Source: Paramacrobiotus metropolitanus (lineage: Eukaryota; Tardigrada; Eutardigrada; Parachela; Macrobiotidae). Taken from it: 64,000 nt of DNA. Location: the NCBI RefSeq assembly GCF_019649055.1, contig NW_026570405.1:1-64000 (forward strand), given 5' to 3'. Position numbers and translations under genes: made by a program. Below, piece by piece: positions 35,098 through 45,085 of the stretch (the stretch's first letter is position 1; each line of letters opens with the position of its first letter). The notes under the pieces are model-generated. The model saw nothing but the letters and a program-made list of their open reading frames with translations. It was not told the DNA's origin and searched no databases.

Positions 35098-37917
35098 ATG
35101 GACTTCTCCGAGCCGGAAATTCCACAACAACTGACCCAACCGATAGTCCAAACCGCAGATCCCAAACCAAGACCCGCCAAACGAGGCACGGGTACACGAG
35201 GACGCGGAGTACGCAATTACAACCCGGATAACTATCCTCGTGAGGGATCCAAGCGCCAGACCAAGAAACCAGACTGGTACCTTCGGACGGCACTAGTTCT
35301 GTTACTGCCATTTTTCCTTTTTGATAGTGCCTCAGCGATCCAAGCCGAAGTCTGCGATTGCACCGAGAAACGATTCCTCGGAGCTTTGGACATCCAGCAC
35401 TACGGACAATGCCCGGAGCCGGACAGCAGAAAGTACCCGGCACCGCGTGACTTGGTCTACAGCATTTATGCCATGAAACGTAGAACGACGACCTTTATGG
35501 GCACCGCGTGCAAATCCACGACGCACACAATGCGCGTAAGAACCGACCTACTGTGGCGGTCAACGTCGTTTGAAGAACCGCGTATCCTCACGGAGGACGA
35601 GTGCAGGAGGATGCACCAGACCTTAGCCTGTTTTGGCCAGCCCATGAACCGTCAGCCTAACACTGAAACGTACACGTACCACAAGAGGCCCGAAGAAAAC
35701 TGGGGTTACTATAAAGAGGTCAATACCACAACAACTAGCTGCACCGTCGAACCGGTAACCCTTTCACAGGAAAAAGAAGGTGCAGAAATTCTATCTATGA
35801 TAGGAGCCTTGGGAACATCCAGGAAAGCCGGCCATGCCCAACGTGGCCAGCTGACCTTCATATGGAATCCCAAGGAAATCCCTGAGAACACCAAGTGTCA
35901 GTTTGAATGAATCATCCAGGCCCAAGGGTATGGTATAATCATGGAAGATCGAACCATGCTAATCAGTGACCCGGCAAGAGAGGCTGACTTATTCATTTAC
36001 GTAGACCCAGCAAAAACAAACTGCTCATTCCATGAAAAGGTGTACAACATCGTGCATGGATTCCAGGACGTGTTAGTATCCTTCGTCTGGATGGCATCGG
36101 ATATGATGAAAGACAACCTACAAATAAACCGTATCAAAAGGTCGCTCCCGACTAGAAGCGTCCGACAAACGCCCGACGACGACGATTCGGAAAGGGCATC
36201 CAGAAGAGAACGGTTCAGGCAAATGTAACAGGAAGATGCCCGTGAAAGCCGACTCAGACAACGTAAACCTGGAATCACCACGGAGTCCGTACAGGTCCCA
36301 GTACCGGAAGTGGGATTCCATGAACAACACACCCAACCGACCATAGTAATACGACCGGACACACCGGCCCCACCAACGGACCACTATGAACCAAGGTACA
36401 CCATGACCTTTTCGGTAACGGTACGAACACCGTACACGCAGCCTCCTCCTCGGCAGTCGACTACCGAAGAATGGTATGGACTACCTCCTTCCAGTCCGGA
36501 CCAAGGACAACCGACTCCCGATCACCAGGATTCCCTTCAGGAAGAAAATAGGAGGAAGACGCAAAATTGGAACCAAATGAATGAAGATTACGGCTCCCGC
36601 CGTTACGAAACGCGGGATCCAAACAGCGTAGTACCAGAACCCGTTTATAACGAAAACTGGGTCCCGCCCGGAGCATATGCACAAAGGGCACTTCCACCAG
36701 CTCCAATTCCGACTCCAGCCCCAGCTGTAGCGACGAGCAGATCAAAAGTCAAAGTCCAAACCATGCCAGATCTCGTTGCACAAACCGAAACGTACACTCT
36801 TGCAACACCACCAACACCGCCGGCAGCTGACATCGAACCAGAAACCACACCGAAGCCATTTAACCCCGATAACCCCTACTCAAGGGAACAGTACAGAATC
36901 TCTCATGAAGAATGGCTTAAGCGGGAACTTCTTAAAATGGGGAACGAAATAGCAAAAGAAACCGGAATGCTGGACTGTACGGTCAGAAAAAACAATTTGG
37001 CACTAATAAAAATAATGGCCGTTTACTCCCCAGTTCTAGCCGCAGAACAGTTGGGTTTCACACAATGCCAAACGCTAGGACCACAGGCCCAACAAGCGTT
37101 ACTGTACCAGTGCCGGAAACTAACGGTGGAAATAACGGGACAGAAGACAAAATGCGGGACGGAACCGATAGCAGCGAACCGGTCGCTGTCACTGGACGGC
37201 CGGACCTTGCTACCAGCATTCATCCCGTGCTACCAGGACGGGACAGTAGCCGTCATCAACGGTACGACATACGAATGGGATAACAAGGATTGGACCCCAA
37301 TGAAGCCAACGGTGGCCATTCAACATGCCCACATAGCAGCCAAATTCGACTTGCCACCAGACGTCTCTGCCGAACAAGGTGCGGACGTCAGACCGGACAA
37401 TAGCCTATCCAGTATTATGGACCTCTTCGGGCAGCTCGCGTCAATGGCGAACAGCGAAGAGGCCGACGAACCCGGTACATCCGCCTTACGAGTCATAACG
37501 TCTAAATCCGGATTCGATGACTGGAAAGTCGACAATTCCGTCTTCACGTGGGACGGCTGGTTTCCTCATTGGAAAACTGCCCTGATCGCCACGTCAGCAA
37601 TTGTCGGCACACTTGTAAGTGCAATTGTATGTATAAAGTGTGTTGGAGTTGCGAAATGTTTTAGCCTCTGCCGAGGGGCAAAACGGAAATACCACATCTA
37701 TCGACGGACAAGGAACCAGGAAGACAACGAGTTACAACAGCTCACAAGGACGGAACGGATATATAATCCGCGGACACGGACGGACAGACCAGAGATACCT
37801 AACCGAACAGTCGTACTCGCCGGAGACACGCAGAACGCAGTCCTGTCACTCCCCAAACACCCCGACATCCAAGAAGTCCGTGGCGTCATCACCCCGTCCC
37901 GATACCACGTTCCGTGA
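35098..37917 (+). pseudogene. Env-like glycoprotein, two in-frame stops
   Basis: One frame of about 940 codons, broken by TGA at 35908-35910 and TAA at 36226-36228. It is shifted relative to pol and begins 30 bp after it. Features: a ~60-residue basic leader, a hydrophobic signal-like segment (residues about 64-80), a Cys-rich ectodomain, a dibasic run (RIKR) near 36130-36145 that could be a processing site, a long Pro/Thr/Gln-rich stalk (36310-36900), a second ectodomain with paired cysteines and N-x-T/S sites, and one membrane segment at about 37573-37660 followed by a basic cytoplasmic tail. The architecture is that of a type I viral envelope protein. The lineage was not settled; a chuvirus-type (class III) origin is a guess from the Cys spacing. 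Confidence 0.75.
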
Positions 37918-37944
37918 CCACGGGAAATTCCCAGGAACACTGCC

Positions 37945-38760
37945 ATGATCGCCTGGAAAGTCGCCTTGATCGCCTGGAAAATCGTCATGATTACCGTCAT
38001 CACCGCAATCGACATGCCGGAACCGGTAAGCAATGCGTGCTATGTGCGCAAGCTTAGCGGTAAAAGCTTTTCAAATCCGGACCTTTACGGTTATTCAGCA
38101 TTTATTAATATGTCTACAATGATATTACCGTCTGAGATTGACCCGATTCAACGCTTAATTGGTTGGATATTTTTATCCTTAACCCATTCATATCCTACGG
38201 GCCGCGCAACGACGCGCTTGCTCAGTAACCTTGACATCGAAAAATTTTCAATCCACAATCCGTATTATACACCCGACGTAAACACGGATACACTCATCAT
38301 GATGGATGAGTACATTAAATCAAAACCGGTAACGCAAGGTAAAAGACAGCACAGTGCGTGCGCCATGAGACTAGCTCAGCGAGCGAGCGAGATTAACCCG
38401 GATGCCCTTGAGCGTATGTTTATTAAAGTTGCTAAATATTTGAACTTCCTCATATTCGACACTGCATGTGCCGATTATGGCCTTGCACCGGACAGCCAGC
38501 GCAATTTGCACAGTCATTGCGTTCAGTACTGGCTGATGTATAAAAGAGACGACGACGATACGGCCGCCGCTATTTCTCAGTCTTTTCCGTCGGTTACACC
38601 GACTTCCACGACGTTTCCAACGTCCACAGCAACGACGTCCACGACGCCAATCACTACGCTGACTACAACGTCGACCACGCCCACAACCACGCCGCGATTA
38701 TGCATAACCGCCGTAGCGGTCTGCAATATGCAGTGCTCCTGTGTGCCGCAGCGTGTCTAG
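37945..38760 (+). CDS. Accessory ORF A: signal/anchor, globular domain, Thr-rich mucin-like tail
   Basis: 271 codons from an ATG, in the same frame as env and separated from its TGA by 27 bp. Residues 1-22 are hydrophobic (WKVALIAWKIVMITVITA), suiting a signal peptide or anchor. A globular part of ~190 residues follows, with a conserved CVQYWLMY near its end (38518-38541), then a run almost wholly Thr/Ser/Pro (about 38580-38695), as in O-glycosylated stalks, and a Cys-rich tip. No family recognised. It appears to be a paralogue of ORF B. Standard Ty3/gypsy elements and errantiviruses do not have genes here. Confidence 0.7.
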   Translation: MIAWKVALIAWKIVMITVITAIDMPEPVSNACYVRKLSGKSFSNPDLYGYSAFINMSTMILPSEIDPIQRLIGWIFLSLTHSYPTGRATTRLLSNLDIEKFSIHNPYYTPDVNTDTLIMMDEYIKSKPVTQGKRQHSACAMRLAQRASEINPDALERMFIKVAKYLNFLIFDTACADYGLAPDSQRNLHSHCVQYWLMYKRDDDDTAAAISQSFPSVTPTSTTFPTSTATTSTTPITTLTTTSTTPTTTPRLCITAVAVCNMQCSCVPQRV

Positions 38761-39212
38761 CAGCAACCGCCTGGACCACATCCTTGGACAGCGAATTCGT
38801 GAATGACTACTTATCTGACCCCGCGAATCGCCCCATGATCCTCGCCATGGTCCACTTGTATAAAGCTAAACTCGCCATGAAACGAATTCATCGCCTACGC
38901 GCCGTACGCCAGACGCAGACTCGTAATGGATCAGCATCCACACCGTACCCCCAATATGACACGGAAGAGCGACGCCTCATCCGACATCTTACTCCTTTCG
39001 CCATGGAAAGGAAAACCATTAATACAGTGAATAGAATGGCCCGCGCGACATATAAGATGTATTGCATCGGTGGAAAGATTACTGGCAGGATTCTTCACCA
39101 GAAATGTGTTCAGTACTTTCTCCTATATGATCCTGCTAAGCTACAGGACCTGACAAAATACGGTTTCCACTACGAGGAAATCGATGTCAACGATCCGGAA
39201 GCGCAGTACTAA
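38700..39212 (+). CDS. Accessory ORF B: secreted protein paralogous to ORF A
   Basis: 170 codons, ATG at 38700, overlapping ORF A by 61 bp in another frame. Residues ~9-24 (QYAVLLCAAACLAATA) form a clear signal peptide. The C-terminal third has KCVQYFLLYDPAKLQ (39105 onward), aligning with CVQYWLMYKRDD of ORF A. In both, the motif follows a Cys and a helix-rich stretch of ~100 residues, and the coding DNA shares TG(C/T)GTTCAGTACT. It ends 38 bp before the 3' LTR. Function unknown. Confidence 0.7.
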   Translation: MHNRRSGLQYAVLLCAAACLAATAWTTSLDSEFVNDYLSDPANRPMILAMVHLYKAKLAMKRIHRLRAVRQTQTRNGSASTPYPQYDTEERRLIRHLTPFAMERKTINTVNRMARATYKMYCIGGKITGRILHQKCVQYFLLYDPAKLQDLTKYGFHYEEIDVNDPEAQY

Positions 39213-39235
39213 TCCGGTAAACGAGGGCGTTTACC

Positions 39236-39250
39236 ACCGGAAGAGGGCAA
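39236..39250 (+). other. Polypurine tract
   Basis: CCGGAAGAGGGCAA immediately before the 3' LTR, the place for plus-strand priming. Confidence 0.7.
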
Positions 39251-39617
39251 TGTGAAGTATCACATACCGCCAGGATACCCAGGATAGGATAGCCAGCATA
39301 GCCAGGATACCCAGGATGGGATAGCCAGGATATTCAGGCAGTAATATTTTACACGTATTTAATTGCACGTTCTATTGCAATGTCGTATTGCGCCTTTCAC
39401 TGCAGTGCCAACACTGCGAGAATGTTTAGCCTCAAGCTGTTCACGTGCAAAGCCGTGTACTGACACGGATGTTTACCTTAAGCATTACCGTGTGCTGACA
39501 CGGATGTTTGCCTTAAGCACTTTCAGCGCTCTGTGCTGACACAGCACGCGCTATAAATAGCTCTTGAATGGAAAGCAGAAAGCAGCATTTTTCCGAATTA
39601 AAGCCTAAACTCCCACA
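39251..39617 (+). repeat. 3' LTR
   Basis: 367 bp, aligned base for base with the 5' LTR with three substitutions (A/G in U3, A/C before the TATA box, T/C near the end). Confidence 0.95.
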
Positions 39618-39765
39618 ACTGCTGCTGGCAGTTGACCGAGGTCTGACCGCACTTAATCGGCAGCAAACACACCACGAAATGTCGATTTCGTTAAGGCATT
39701 GTTTGCTAGCGCCGTTTCTATTCCGGTCGTGTTCATGTCGTGAAGTCCGCAATAAGTTGCCGATG
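39618..39765 (-). pseudogene. Adenain-type cysteine protease, 5' half
   Basis: On the minus strand, in the frame that continues across the insertion point, a segment reads FRGVFAAD, one TAA, then LGQLPAAVV up to the 4-bp target duplication. 'F-x-GV-x-A-D ... LP' is the N-terminal conserved block of Polinton/adenovirus-type proteases. The frame is collinear with the 3' half at 27260-27654 once the retrotransposon is disregarded. The His of the catalytic dyad was not located. Confidence 0.65.
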
Positions 39766-39963
39766 TTGATTAATTTCTAAAATAGAGTCGTAGACCATTT
39801 AGCAAACCATCATCACGGGTTTTGGTTGTTTTTTACTAAAGGAAACCAATATGCTTAAATTGCCTCGTCGAATTAAGGTCAATGGTCTCAGGCCGAGGCT
39901 CCCGGGGGTGCAGTCAAAACCAAACAAGCTATAGCCTTTCGCGTAATCCTCCCTCGAAATACA
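39766..39963. other. Short spacer between protease and capsid genes
   Basis: About 200 bp without motif. Close minus-strand spacing is as expected for a compact virus-like element. Confidence 0.3.
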
Positions 39964-40951
39964 TCATTCTCCCGTAGAGTTGCAGATCAGGCCAAGGGTG
40001 CCCAACGGTCCATCATAGCACTCCAAAGTCAGGTGCTTTTCAAATTCTGCCATGTAGGGTTTAGTGGGTATACTGACTCCATCAATCTCTACGCTTATTT
40101 GCTGAACGTTACAGTGTTGAAACTGAAATGGTGATATGTTATCAGCTCCATGGAAATCCTCGCTATTAACGAACCCGATAAGAACTTTAGGCAGCTGCCC
40201 TATCTGGACATTGCTGACTACTGTGCTTTGTGTGTTGGCTAGAATGTCCGAGACCCAGATAACCGTACGTTCGATATAATATTTGAACGTCTTTGTCTGC
40301 AGTTGATCGGCCACGGCTATCATAAAGTCTGGAGCTGAAATATATCGTCGAATCAGCAGTCCTAACAAAAATCTTGAATTTCTTGTCGGCATCAGCATCC
40401 CAAATACGCAGCATAAAGCTTTGTCGGGACAACACCATACGAATATTTAGGGGTACTCCGGCAACAACTGGTTTGGTCTGGTTGAAGAGATCGGAAAACA
40501 GCTTACCGGACAGCTGTACATAACTTTTGTTAAGGAACAGCTTTCGCCGCGCTTCCTCGCCATCATTTTTTGTGTTATCGTTGAATTCTCCGGGTGTGTT
40601 CAATTAAAAGCCACTAGACCGTACCTGGCTCTTTATGGAATCGGTCGAGTAGCGTAATAGGCTTTCTAAGTAGGCTCGGCAGGGATAATGTTGTGACGCG
40701 TCTGAAATCAATCGGTTGGCCAACGTCACGTGTACAGTTTGAAATATCGAATGCAGTAAATTGTTGACTGGTGCGACTCTGTCGGCATCCGTAATAAATC
40801 TCCATGGGTCTGCTTCTTTTTTCGTTTTGGTCGCCACTTCCAGTTCCAAGCACAAATCCGGTAAAGCCAAAAATCCGCTGGTGCTGGCCGGAATAAAAAA
40901 AGAAATATCGTCGGCGGTTCCGTCTTCGGTTATCGCTGAGCTGGAGTACAT
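39964..40951 (-). pseudogene. Polinton/adintovirus-type major capsid protein
   Basis: Read on the minus strand from the ATG at 40951. Residues 1-115 contain DISFFIPAS, then LDLCLELEV..., and the strong block APVNNLLHSIFQTVHVTL with YPCRAYLESLLRY, which match the N-terminal jelly roll of Polinton MCPs ('VaPvNnfLHSLF...dvsLN...YpYRAYiETLLsY', family knowledge). A TAA (40604-40606) is followed in frame by NTPGEF...GEEARRK...SYVQLSGKLFSDLFNQ (to 40187). A frameshift near 40390 leads to the C-terminal part: IGQLPKVLIGFV, ADNISPFQFQHCNVQQISV and the VEIDG strand. All blocks are in the canonical order. One stop and one frameshift make it a pseudogene. Confidence 0.85.
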
Positions 40952-41106
40952 ACTTTCGTGTTCGGTTCGCTAGCGGTTCGACAGCAGACTCATCTCGAAG
41001 CAGTTTTAAACGGAACAGATCGCAAACGACAAGTCCGAAATCGACAGAAAAAGGTCATCAGGCTAAGAAGCCGACGGCGAGTAAGGAACCGCCGAAACAG
41101 CAAGAG
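40952..41106. promoter_or_regulatory. Divergent intergenic region between capsid gene and cassette ORF1
   Basis: Only ~155 bp lie between the capsid ATG (minus) and the first ATG of ORF1 (plus). The ORF1 frame is open upstream through this region into the capsid gene antisense, and already encodes one more copy of its N-terminal repeat (ASKEPPKQQEM), so the true start may be upstream or in another exon. Confidence 0.4.
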
Positions 41107-43875
41107 ATGCCCGTACCAGTGAAGCCCTCGGCGAGTAAGGCACCGCCGAAGGCGCAGGAGATGTCAGTGGTACCAGTGAAACCCTCGACTAGTAAGCAAC
41201 CGCCAAAGGCGCAGGAGATGGAAGTGGTTTCAGCGGCACCCCCGGTGAGTAAGGAACCACCGAAGGAGCTAAAGATTGTCGTGAAGAGCGCGACTCAACC
41301 GTCAAAACCGCCAGCAAAAATTCCGCTGATCATACCGCAAGTCCGGGCAGATACAGTAACATTTCCGGGATCGGATGGGAATGTGAATAAAGCTTCGGCT
41401 CAGATCGTCGATAAAGCCAAAAGCGAGGAAATCCCCTCATATCAACAAACGGCACCGACGGAAATAAGAAATCAGATTTCTAAGCAGTCAAGAGATGAAG
41501 TACAGGAAGCGTTGGCGAAGATCACACGCGAGGAAGATAGAAAGAACCCGCGAATCCTCATTCGAATGCTAAGGCAATTGATCACGCCAATAGCGGTGAA
41601 AGAAAAGGCATGGATCTGCATACGAGTGGGAACGCCCGAGGACCACTATGTGTACATGTACGCAACTGACGGGGAGATGTTGTCAGTGGATCGAAATCAG
41701 CTGAAAGAAGGGCTCGAAGCTGATGGCCAAAGGATGCCGCAGGAGGCATACGATACGACTTACTTGTATCAGGAAATGACCTGTCGAGTATTTAAATTGG
41801 GGATCCATTGTACGGTCGGATTGCCAACAGTGATGGTCGCTGAGATCGTTGATCCTATATCGGGAGATCCCGTCCCATTCGCACGATGGTTCACATCGAA
41901 AGAAGAGAAGGAATATGCTAACGCGGAGAACGAAATAGCATTGACAAACCTGTACAACATGTTGCCGCCCGAACTGAAAAAAGATGTCAAAGCTAACAGA
42001 GATGGAATTCTGAACATCATGAGCCATCAAACTGCTGAAGATGGAGCATATGTCAGGGTGACGGCTACCTCAACAGATGATGGGCAGCTTCGCACGGCGG
42101 TTTACACACTACAATATCAGTTGGTCTACGAGATTGACCCACCAACGAAACATTATCCAGAAGCAGCAGAAGTCGATAAGATCTATCGCCAACTTAAACA
42201 GGCAGATGAGGAAGGCCCTGCCGGTGAAGGTGAAAAGCAGATGGAAGGCGACGGCGACGAACAGATGGAAGCTGAAGATGCCCCATCGGGAGATGATGCC
42301 CCACAGGGAGGAAATGCTCCCCAGCTAGAAGATGAATCAGTTGATGAAAATAACCCGAGACGATCGATGCAACGGGCGATCGCGATCATCCAAGGAGCAG
42401 ATCACAAGGCATGCAACGACGTGAATTGTGATAGATGCCACCCTCCTGCGGAATCGGAATCGGAAGAGGAAGACGATGAAGAAGAAACGGTTCAAGAAGA
42501 TTCGGAAGAGGATGAACCAGCACCGAGGTCGTCTAAAAACGAATCAAAATCGAAATCGTCTAAGGAAGAACCGAAAATTAGCTCATCTAAAGCGGATACG
42601 AAGTCAAAGAAATCGGAAAAGGTTGTCGCTAAACCCGGAAAGACGGGAACGGAAAAGTCAAAAGGGAAATCTCAGAAAGATCAGAAACAAAAAGGGGGAA
42701 AAAGGAAGGACCAATCCCCATCTGATGATGAAGAGATCGCGAGCGAGGAACCAGAGGATGATGATGAAGTCCTCGAAATTGATGAGAGCTTGAAGTCGTC
42801 AACGACTACACCGAAAAAGGGTGTTATACGATCAGCAACGTCACTGGATGAAAAGCCGCAACCACCAGCCATCGCGATAAAGAGAGCGATTAATATGGGA
42901 CAGATTATGGCAGCGTCGACTCAAAAAGAACGCAGAAAGAAGGCGCAGAAGGAAAAAGGGAAACGCGGCACGTCTCGCGAGTCGACAGCATCAGAGTCGA
43001 GCCGTCCGAGTACATCAACGGTCGCTTCGAAGTCGAAGCCCAGTATTCCAGTTCGAGCTACACGAAGTCAGACGGGAGAGCCAAAGGTGGCACCGAACAG
43101 TCTTGAAGCAACTTTGGAGAAACAGAAACAAGCAGCGTTGGAGAAACAGAAGAAAAGTGCCAAGAAGAAGAGCACTAAGAAGAAGTCTAAACCCGCAGCA
43201 GTTCGACGCATCGATGAAGTCGGATTAGCACAATATACCAGGAGACAGGGTAATAGCGATTTGGAATATTCGGAACCAGAAGATGATGAACCCTTTCCTG
43301 ACTTCGAGGAATTAGGGGATGATGACGATACCTTAACAGAGAATGATCTGATTGAGGCTACAAATTTCGCTATGGCTACATTTCGCACGCGAGGCGATAC
43401 CTCGGTGACAGTAAGGTTCCGACAATGTGTTAAGGAATGGTTGAATAAACGAAATCGACGTTTGACCCCATCAAAGCTGGATACGATAATTGATTTTGCC
43501 CTGAATTCGGGTAGACTGGTTAAGAAACACCTTGATTGGCCTTGCAAGTCGAAGTTAATCAGAACTGGTGGAATCGATAAGAAACTGTTTGAACCACACG
43601 CCAATAAAAGAAGACAGATCGAAGTGGCCATCGCAGGCTTGCGAAGCCCGGTAGGGTCTACTCGACACCGTATCAGCCAATACATGAATGGATTATGGCA
43701 AGGCGGCATGGGTAGGATCGCTGAGAACGAAGCGGGTAATGAGACGACGTTAACTCAGATGCTCCAAGAGGGTACACTTCTCACCACCAACGCTTATGAA
43801 GGAGATACACCATGCCGGACAGAAAGCAGAAGCGAAATAATGGAAAGGCAGAAAGTAAATTGGAGAAATCGTTAA
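41107..43875 (+). CDS. Cassette ORF1: 922-residue acidic/basic low-complexity protein with two globular ends
   Basis: Open for 922 codons from the first ATG. Residues 1-60 carry imperfect ~18-residue repeats of the type V-K-P-S-(A/T)-S-K-x-PPK-(A)-QEM. Residues ~120-370 look globular (ILIRMLRQL, WICIRVGTPEDHYVYMYATDG, a VARWF-like segment). About 385-720 is dominated by Glu/Asp, Ser and Lys, with alternating acidic and K-rich blocks (DEEETVQEDSEEDE; KKKSTKKKSK). A C-terminal folded-looking region (~740-890) is rich in Arg/Lys (VRFRQCVKEWLNKRNRR). No family recognised. Such composition suits a nucleic-acid- or chromatin-binding protein, but that is inference. The reading frame has no internal stop, unlike the neighbours. 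Confidence 0.75.
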   Translation: MPVPVKPSASKAPPKAQEMSVVPVKPSTSKQPPKAQEMEVVSAAPPVSKEPPKELKIVVKSATQPSKPPAKIPLIIPQVRADTVTFPGSDGNVNKASAQIVDKAKSEEIPSYQQTAPTEIRNQISKQSRDEVQEALAKITREEDRKNPRILIRMLRQLITPIAVKEKAWICIRVGTPEDHYVYMYATDGEMLSVDRNQLKEGLEADGQRMPQEAYDTTYLYQEMTCRVFKLGIHCTVGLPTVMVAEIVDPISGDPVPFARWFTSKEEKEYANAENEIALTNLYNMLPPELKKDVKANRDGILNIMSHQTAEDGAYVRVTATSTDDGQLRTAVYTLQYQLVYEIDPPTKHYPEAAEVDKIYRQLKQADEEGPAGEGEKQMEGDGDEQMEAEDAPSGDDAPQGGNAPQLEDESVDENNPRRSMQRAIAIIQGADHKACNDVNCDRCHPPAESESEEEDDEEETVQEDSEEDEPAPRSSKNESKSKSSKEEPKISSSKADTKSKKSEKVVAKPGKTGTEKSKGKSQKDQKQKGGKRKDQSPSDDEEIASEEPEDDDEVLEIDESLKSSTTTPKKGVIRSATSLDEKPQPPAIAIKRAINMGQIMAASTQKERRKKAQKEKGKRGTSRESTASESSRPSTSTVASKSKPSIPVRATRSQTGEPKVAPNSLEATLEKQKQAALEKQKKSAKKKSTKKKSKPAAVRRIDEVGLAQYTRRQGNSDLEYSEPEDDEPFPDFEELGDDDDTLTENDLIEATNFAMATFRTRGDTSVTVRFRQCVKEWLNKRNRRLTPSKLDTIIDFALNSGRLVKKHLDWPCKSKLIRTGGIDKKLFEPHANKRRQIEVAIAGLRSPVGSTRHRISQYMNGLWQGGMGRIAENEAGNETTLTQMLQEGTLLTTNAYEGDTPCRTESRSEIMERQKVNWRNR

Positions 43876-44990
43876 CACCGAACGGTATTGTGGAATTCGA
43901 TTACGAATCGGATAACCAACTCGAACCGGATGCACCCTAAACGTCGGGACAAGCAGCTACAACGGGCCAACAGCCGCATGGTGAGAAAACGAAAGTCGTA
44001 ACTCCCATGGACAAGTTGACTGCACAAACGGAAGCGGAACTCGGAGATATGCGCCGTCGAAGACAACAGACATCGCTGTTGCCAGCATCGAAGCAGGCAA
44101 AAACTAGTGGCGGCAAATCAAAAACCGATGTAACTTCCCAGGAAGAAGGCGAAACTGTTGAAGGAGAATCGAAAGATAATGAAACGGACTCAGCTCCCAC
44201 CCAGAGAAGCGAACCGAAATCGACAAAGTCATCATCAAGTTCAGTTCCGAAGCTTTCAATTGATGAAAAAGAGTCGACGTCAGAAGATCGCGATTATATG
44301 CTCGGATTACCATTGGATAATCAGAACCATGCGTGGTGCGAATTGAAGAGCATCTTGGCGAGGCAGCCATTTCAGACGATGACTCAGAAAGATCAAAGAT
44401 CAGTAATATGTGCCAACCGAATTTTGAGATTGTCCGGCGTGAGCTTCGATAGGATGACCATGAGGGCCTACAAAGAAGGAAAGTTAGGCTTCTGCTATTC
44501 GGATTCAAACAGATGGTCATATTATCTGCCACAGCCAATGCTCCCTCAACGACTGAAGATGGAACTGAAGTTTTGGAAAATCGCCATTACCGATGCGGCG
44601 ATGCCGAGACTTGGCGGGTCGATGGGAGTCACATGGGACGATCTATCAAACTTTTTCGCCGTGAATTATGAATTGGGGACTTACAACATTGAAAGTGATC
44701 GGGAAGTGATTAAATTAGCAGTTGAGAGTTTAATCGACGATAAACTGCTGGAGATCAAAAACGGACGCATCTTTCTAAAACCTGAGGAGCTTCCGGAAGA
44801 TACTCCGGAGAAAGAGATCGTGGACTCAGCGAAGACTCCTACATCTCCAGAAGTTGCCTCAGAATCGCAAATGGCGGCACCGACTGATCCCCAACCCGGC
44901 GATACCGAAACGAAATCAGTAGAAACCGGAGATACTGTGCCAGCAGCGACTGAAACAGCAGAGTCGGCTGACACATCAGTTCAAGAGTGA
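43812..44990 (+). CDS. Cassette ORF2: charged linker plus winged-helix-like C-terminal half (one in-frame TAA)
   Basis: The ATG at 43812 (MPDRKQKRNNGK) lies inside ORF1, overlapping it by 64 bp in another frame. A TAA at 43938-43940 interrupts the frame after 42 codons; from there it is open to 44990 (an alternative ATG is at 44007). The middle is Ser/Glu/Lys-rich; residues from about LGLPLDNQNHAWCELKSIL to IKNGRIFLKP look globular, ending in a helix-helix-strand pattern that could be a winged helix. The tail is acidic and Thr-rich. In the -1 frame past the stop, a short reading frame to about 45085 gives a Cys-x2-Cys-x7-His cluster (CVMCGQEGPPH). Family unknown. Confidence 0.65.
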
Positions 44991-45085
44991 ACGAGAGATG
45001 CGTGATGTGCGGTCAGGAAGGTCCACCGCATATCGCAGAAGAAACAGCATCATATCAGTTTAACAAAGGCGAAAAGTTGAAATAA

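Larger units (their letters stand above)
27655..39617 (+). mobile_element. Env-bearing Ty3/gypsy-type LTR retrotransposon, nearly complete
   Basis: An 11,963-bp unit with 367-bp direct terminal repeats beginning TG and ending CA, a 4-bp target duplication (ACTG), a primer-binding-like site right after the left LTR and a purine-rich tract right before the right one. Coding order: gag (with zinc knuckle), protease, RT, RNase H, integrase with GPY/F module, env-like glycoprotein, then two extra secreted ORFs. Integrase after RNase H places it in the Ty3/gypsy group and the env gene makes it errantivirus-like in structure. The LTRs differ at only 3 of 367 positions, so insertion is recent, yet each major gene has one or more in-frame stops. 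It sits inside a Polinton-type protease gene. Confidence 0.95.

Noticed and set aside
28900-38000. Numerous minus-strand open frames opposite the retrotransposon genes
   Set aside because: They mirror the codon bias of the plus-strand genes, overlap one another and show no motifs; treated as shadows.
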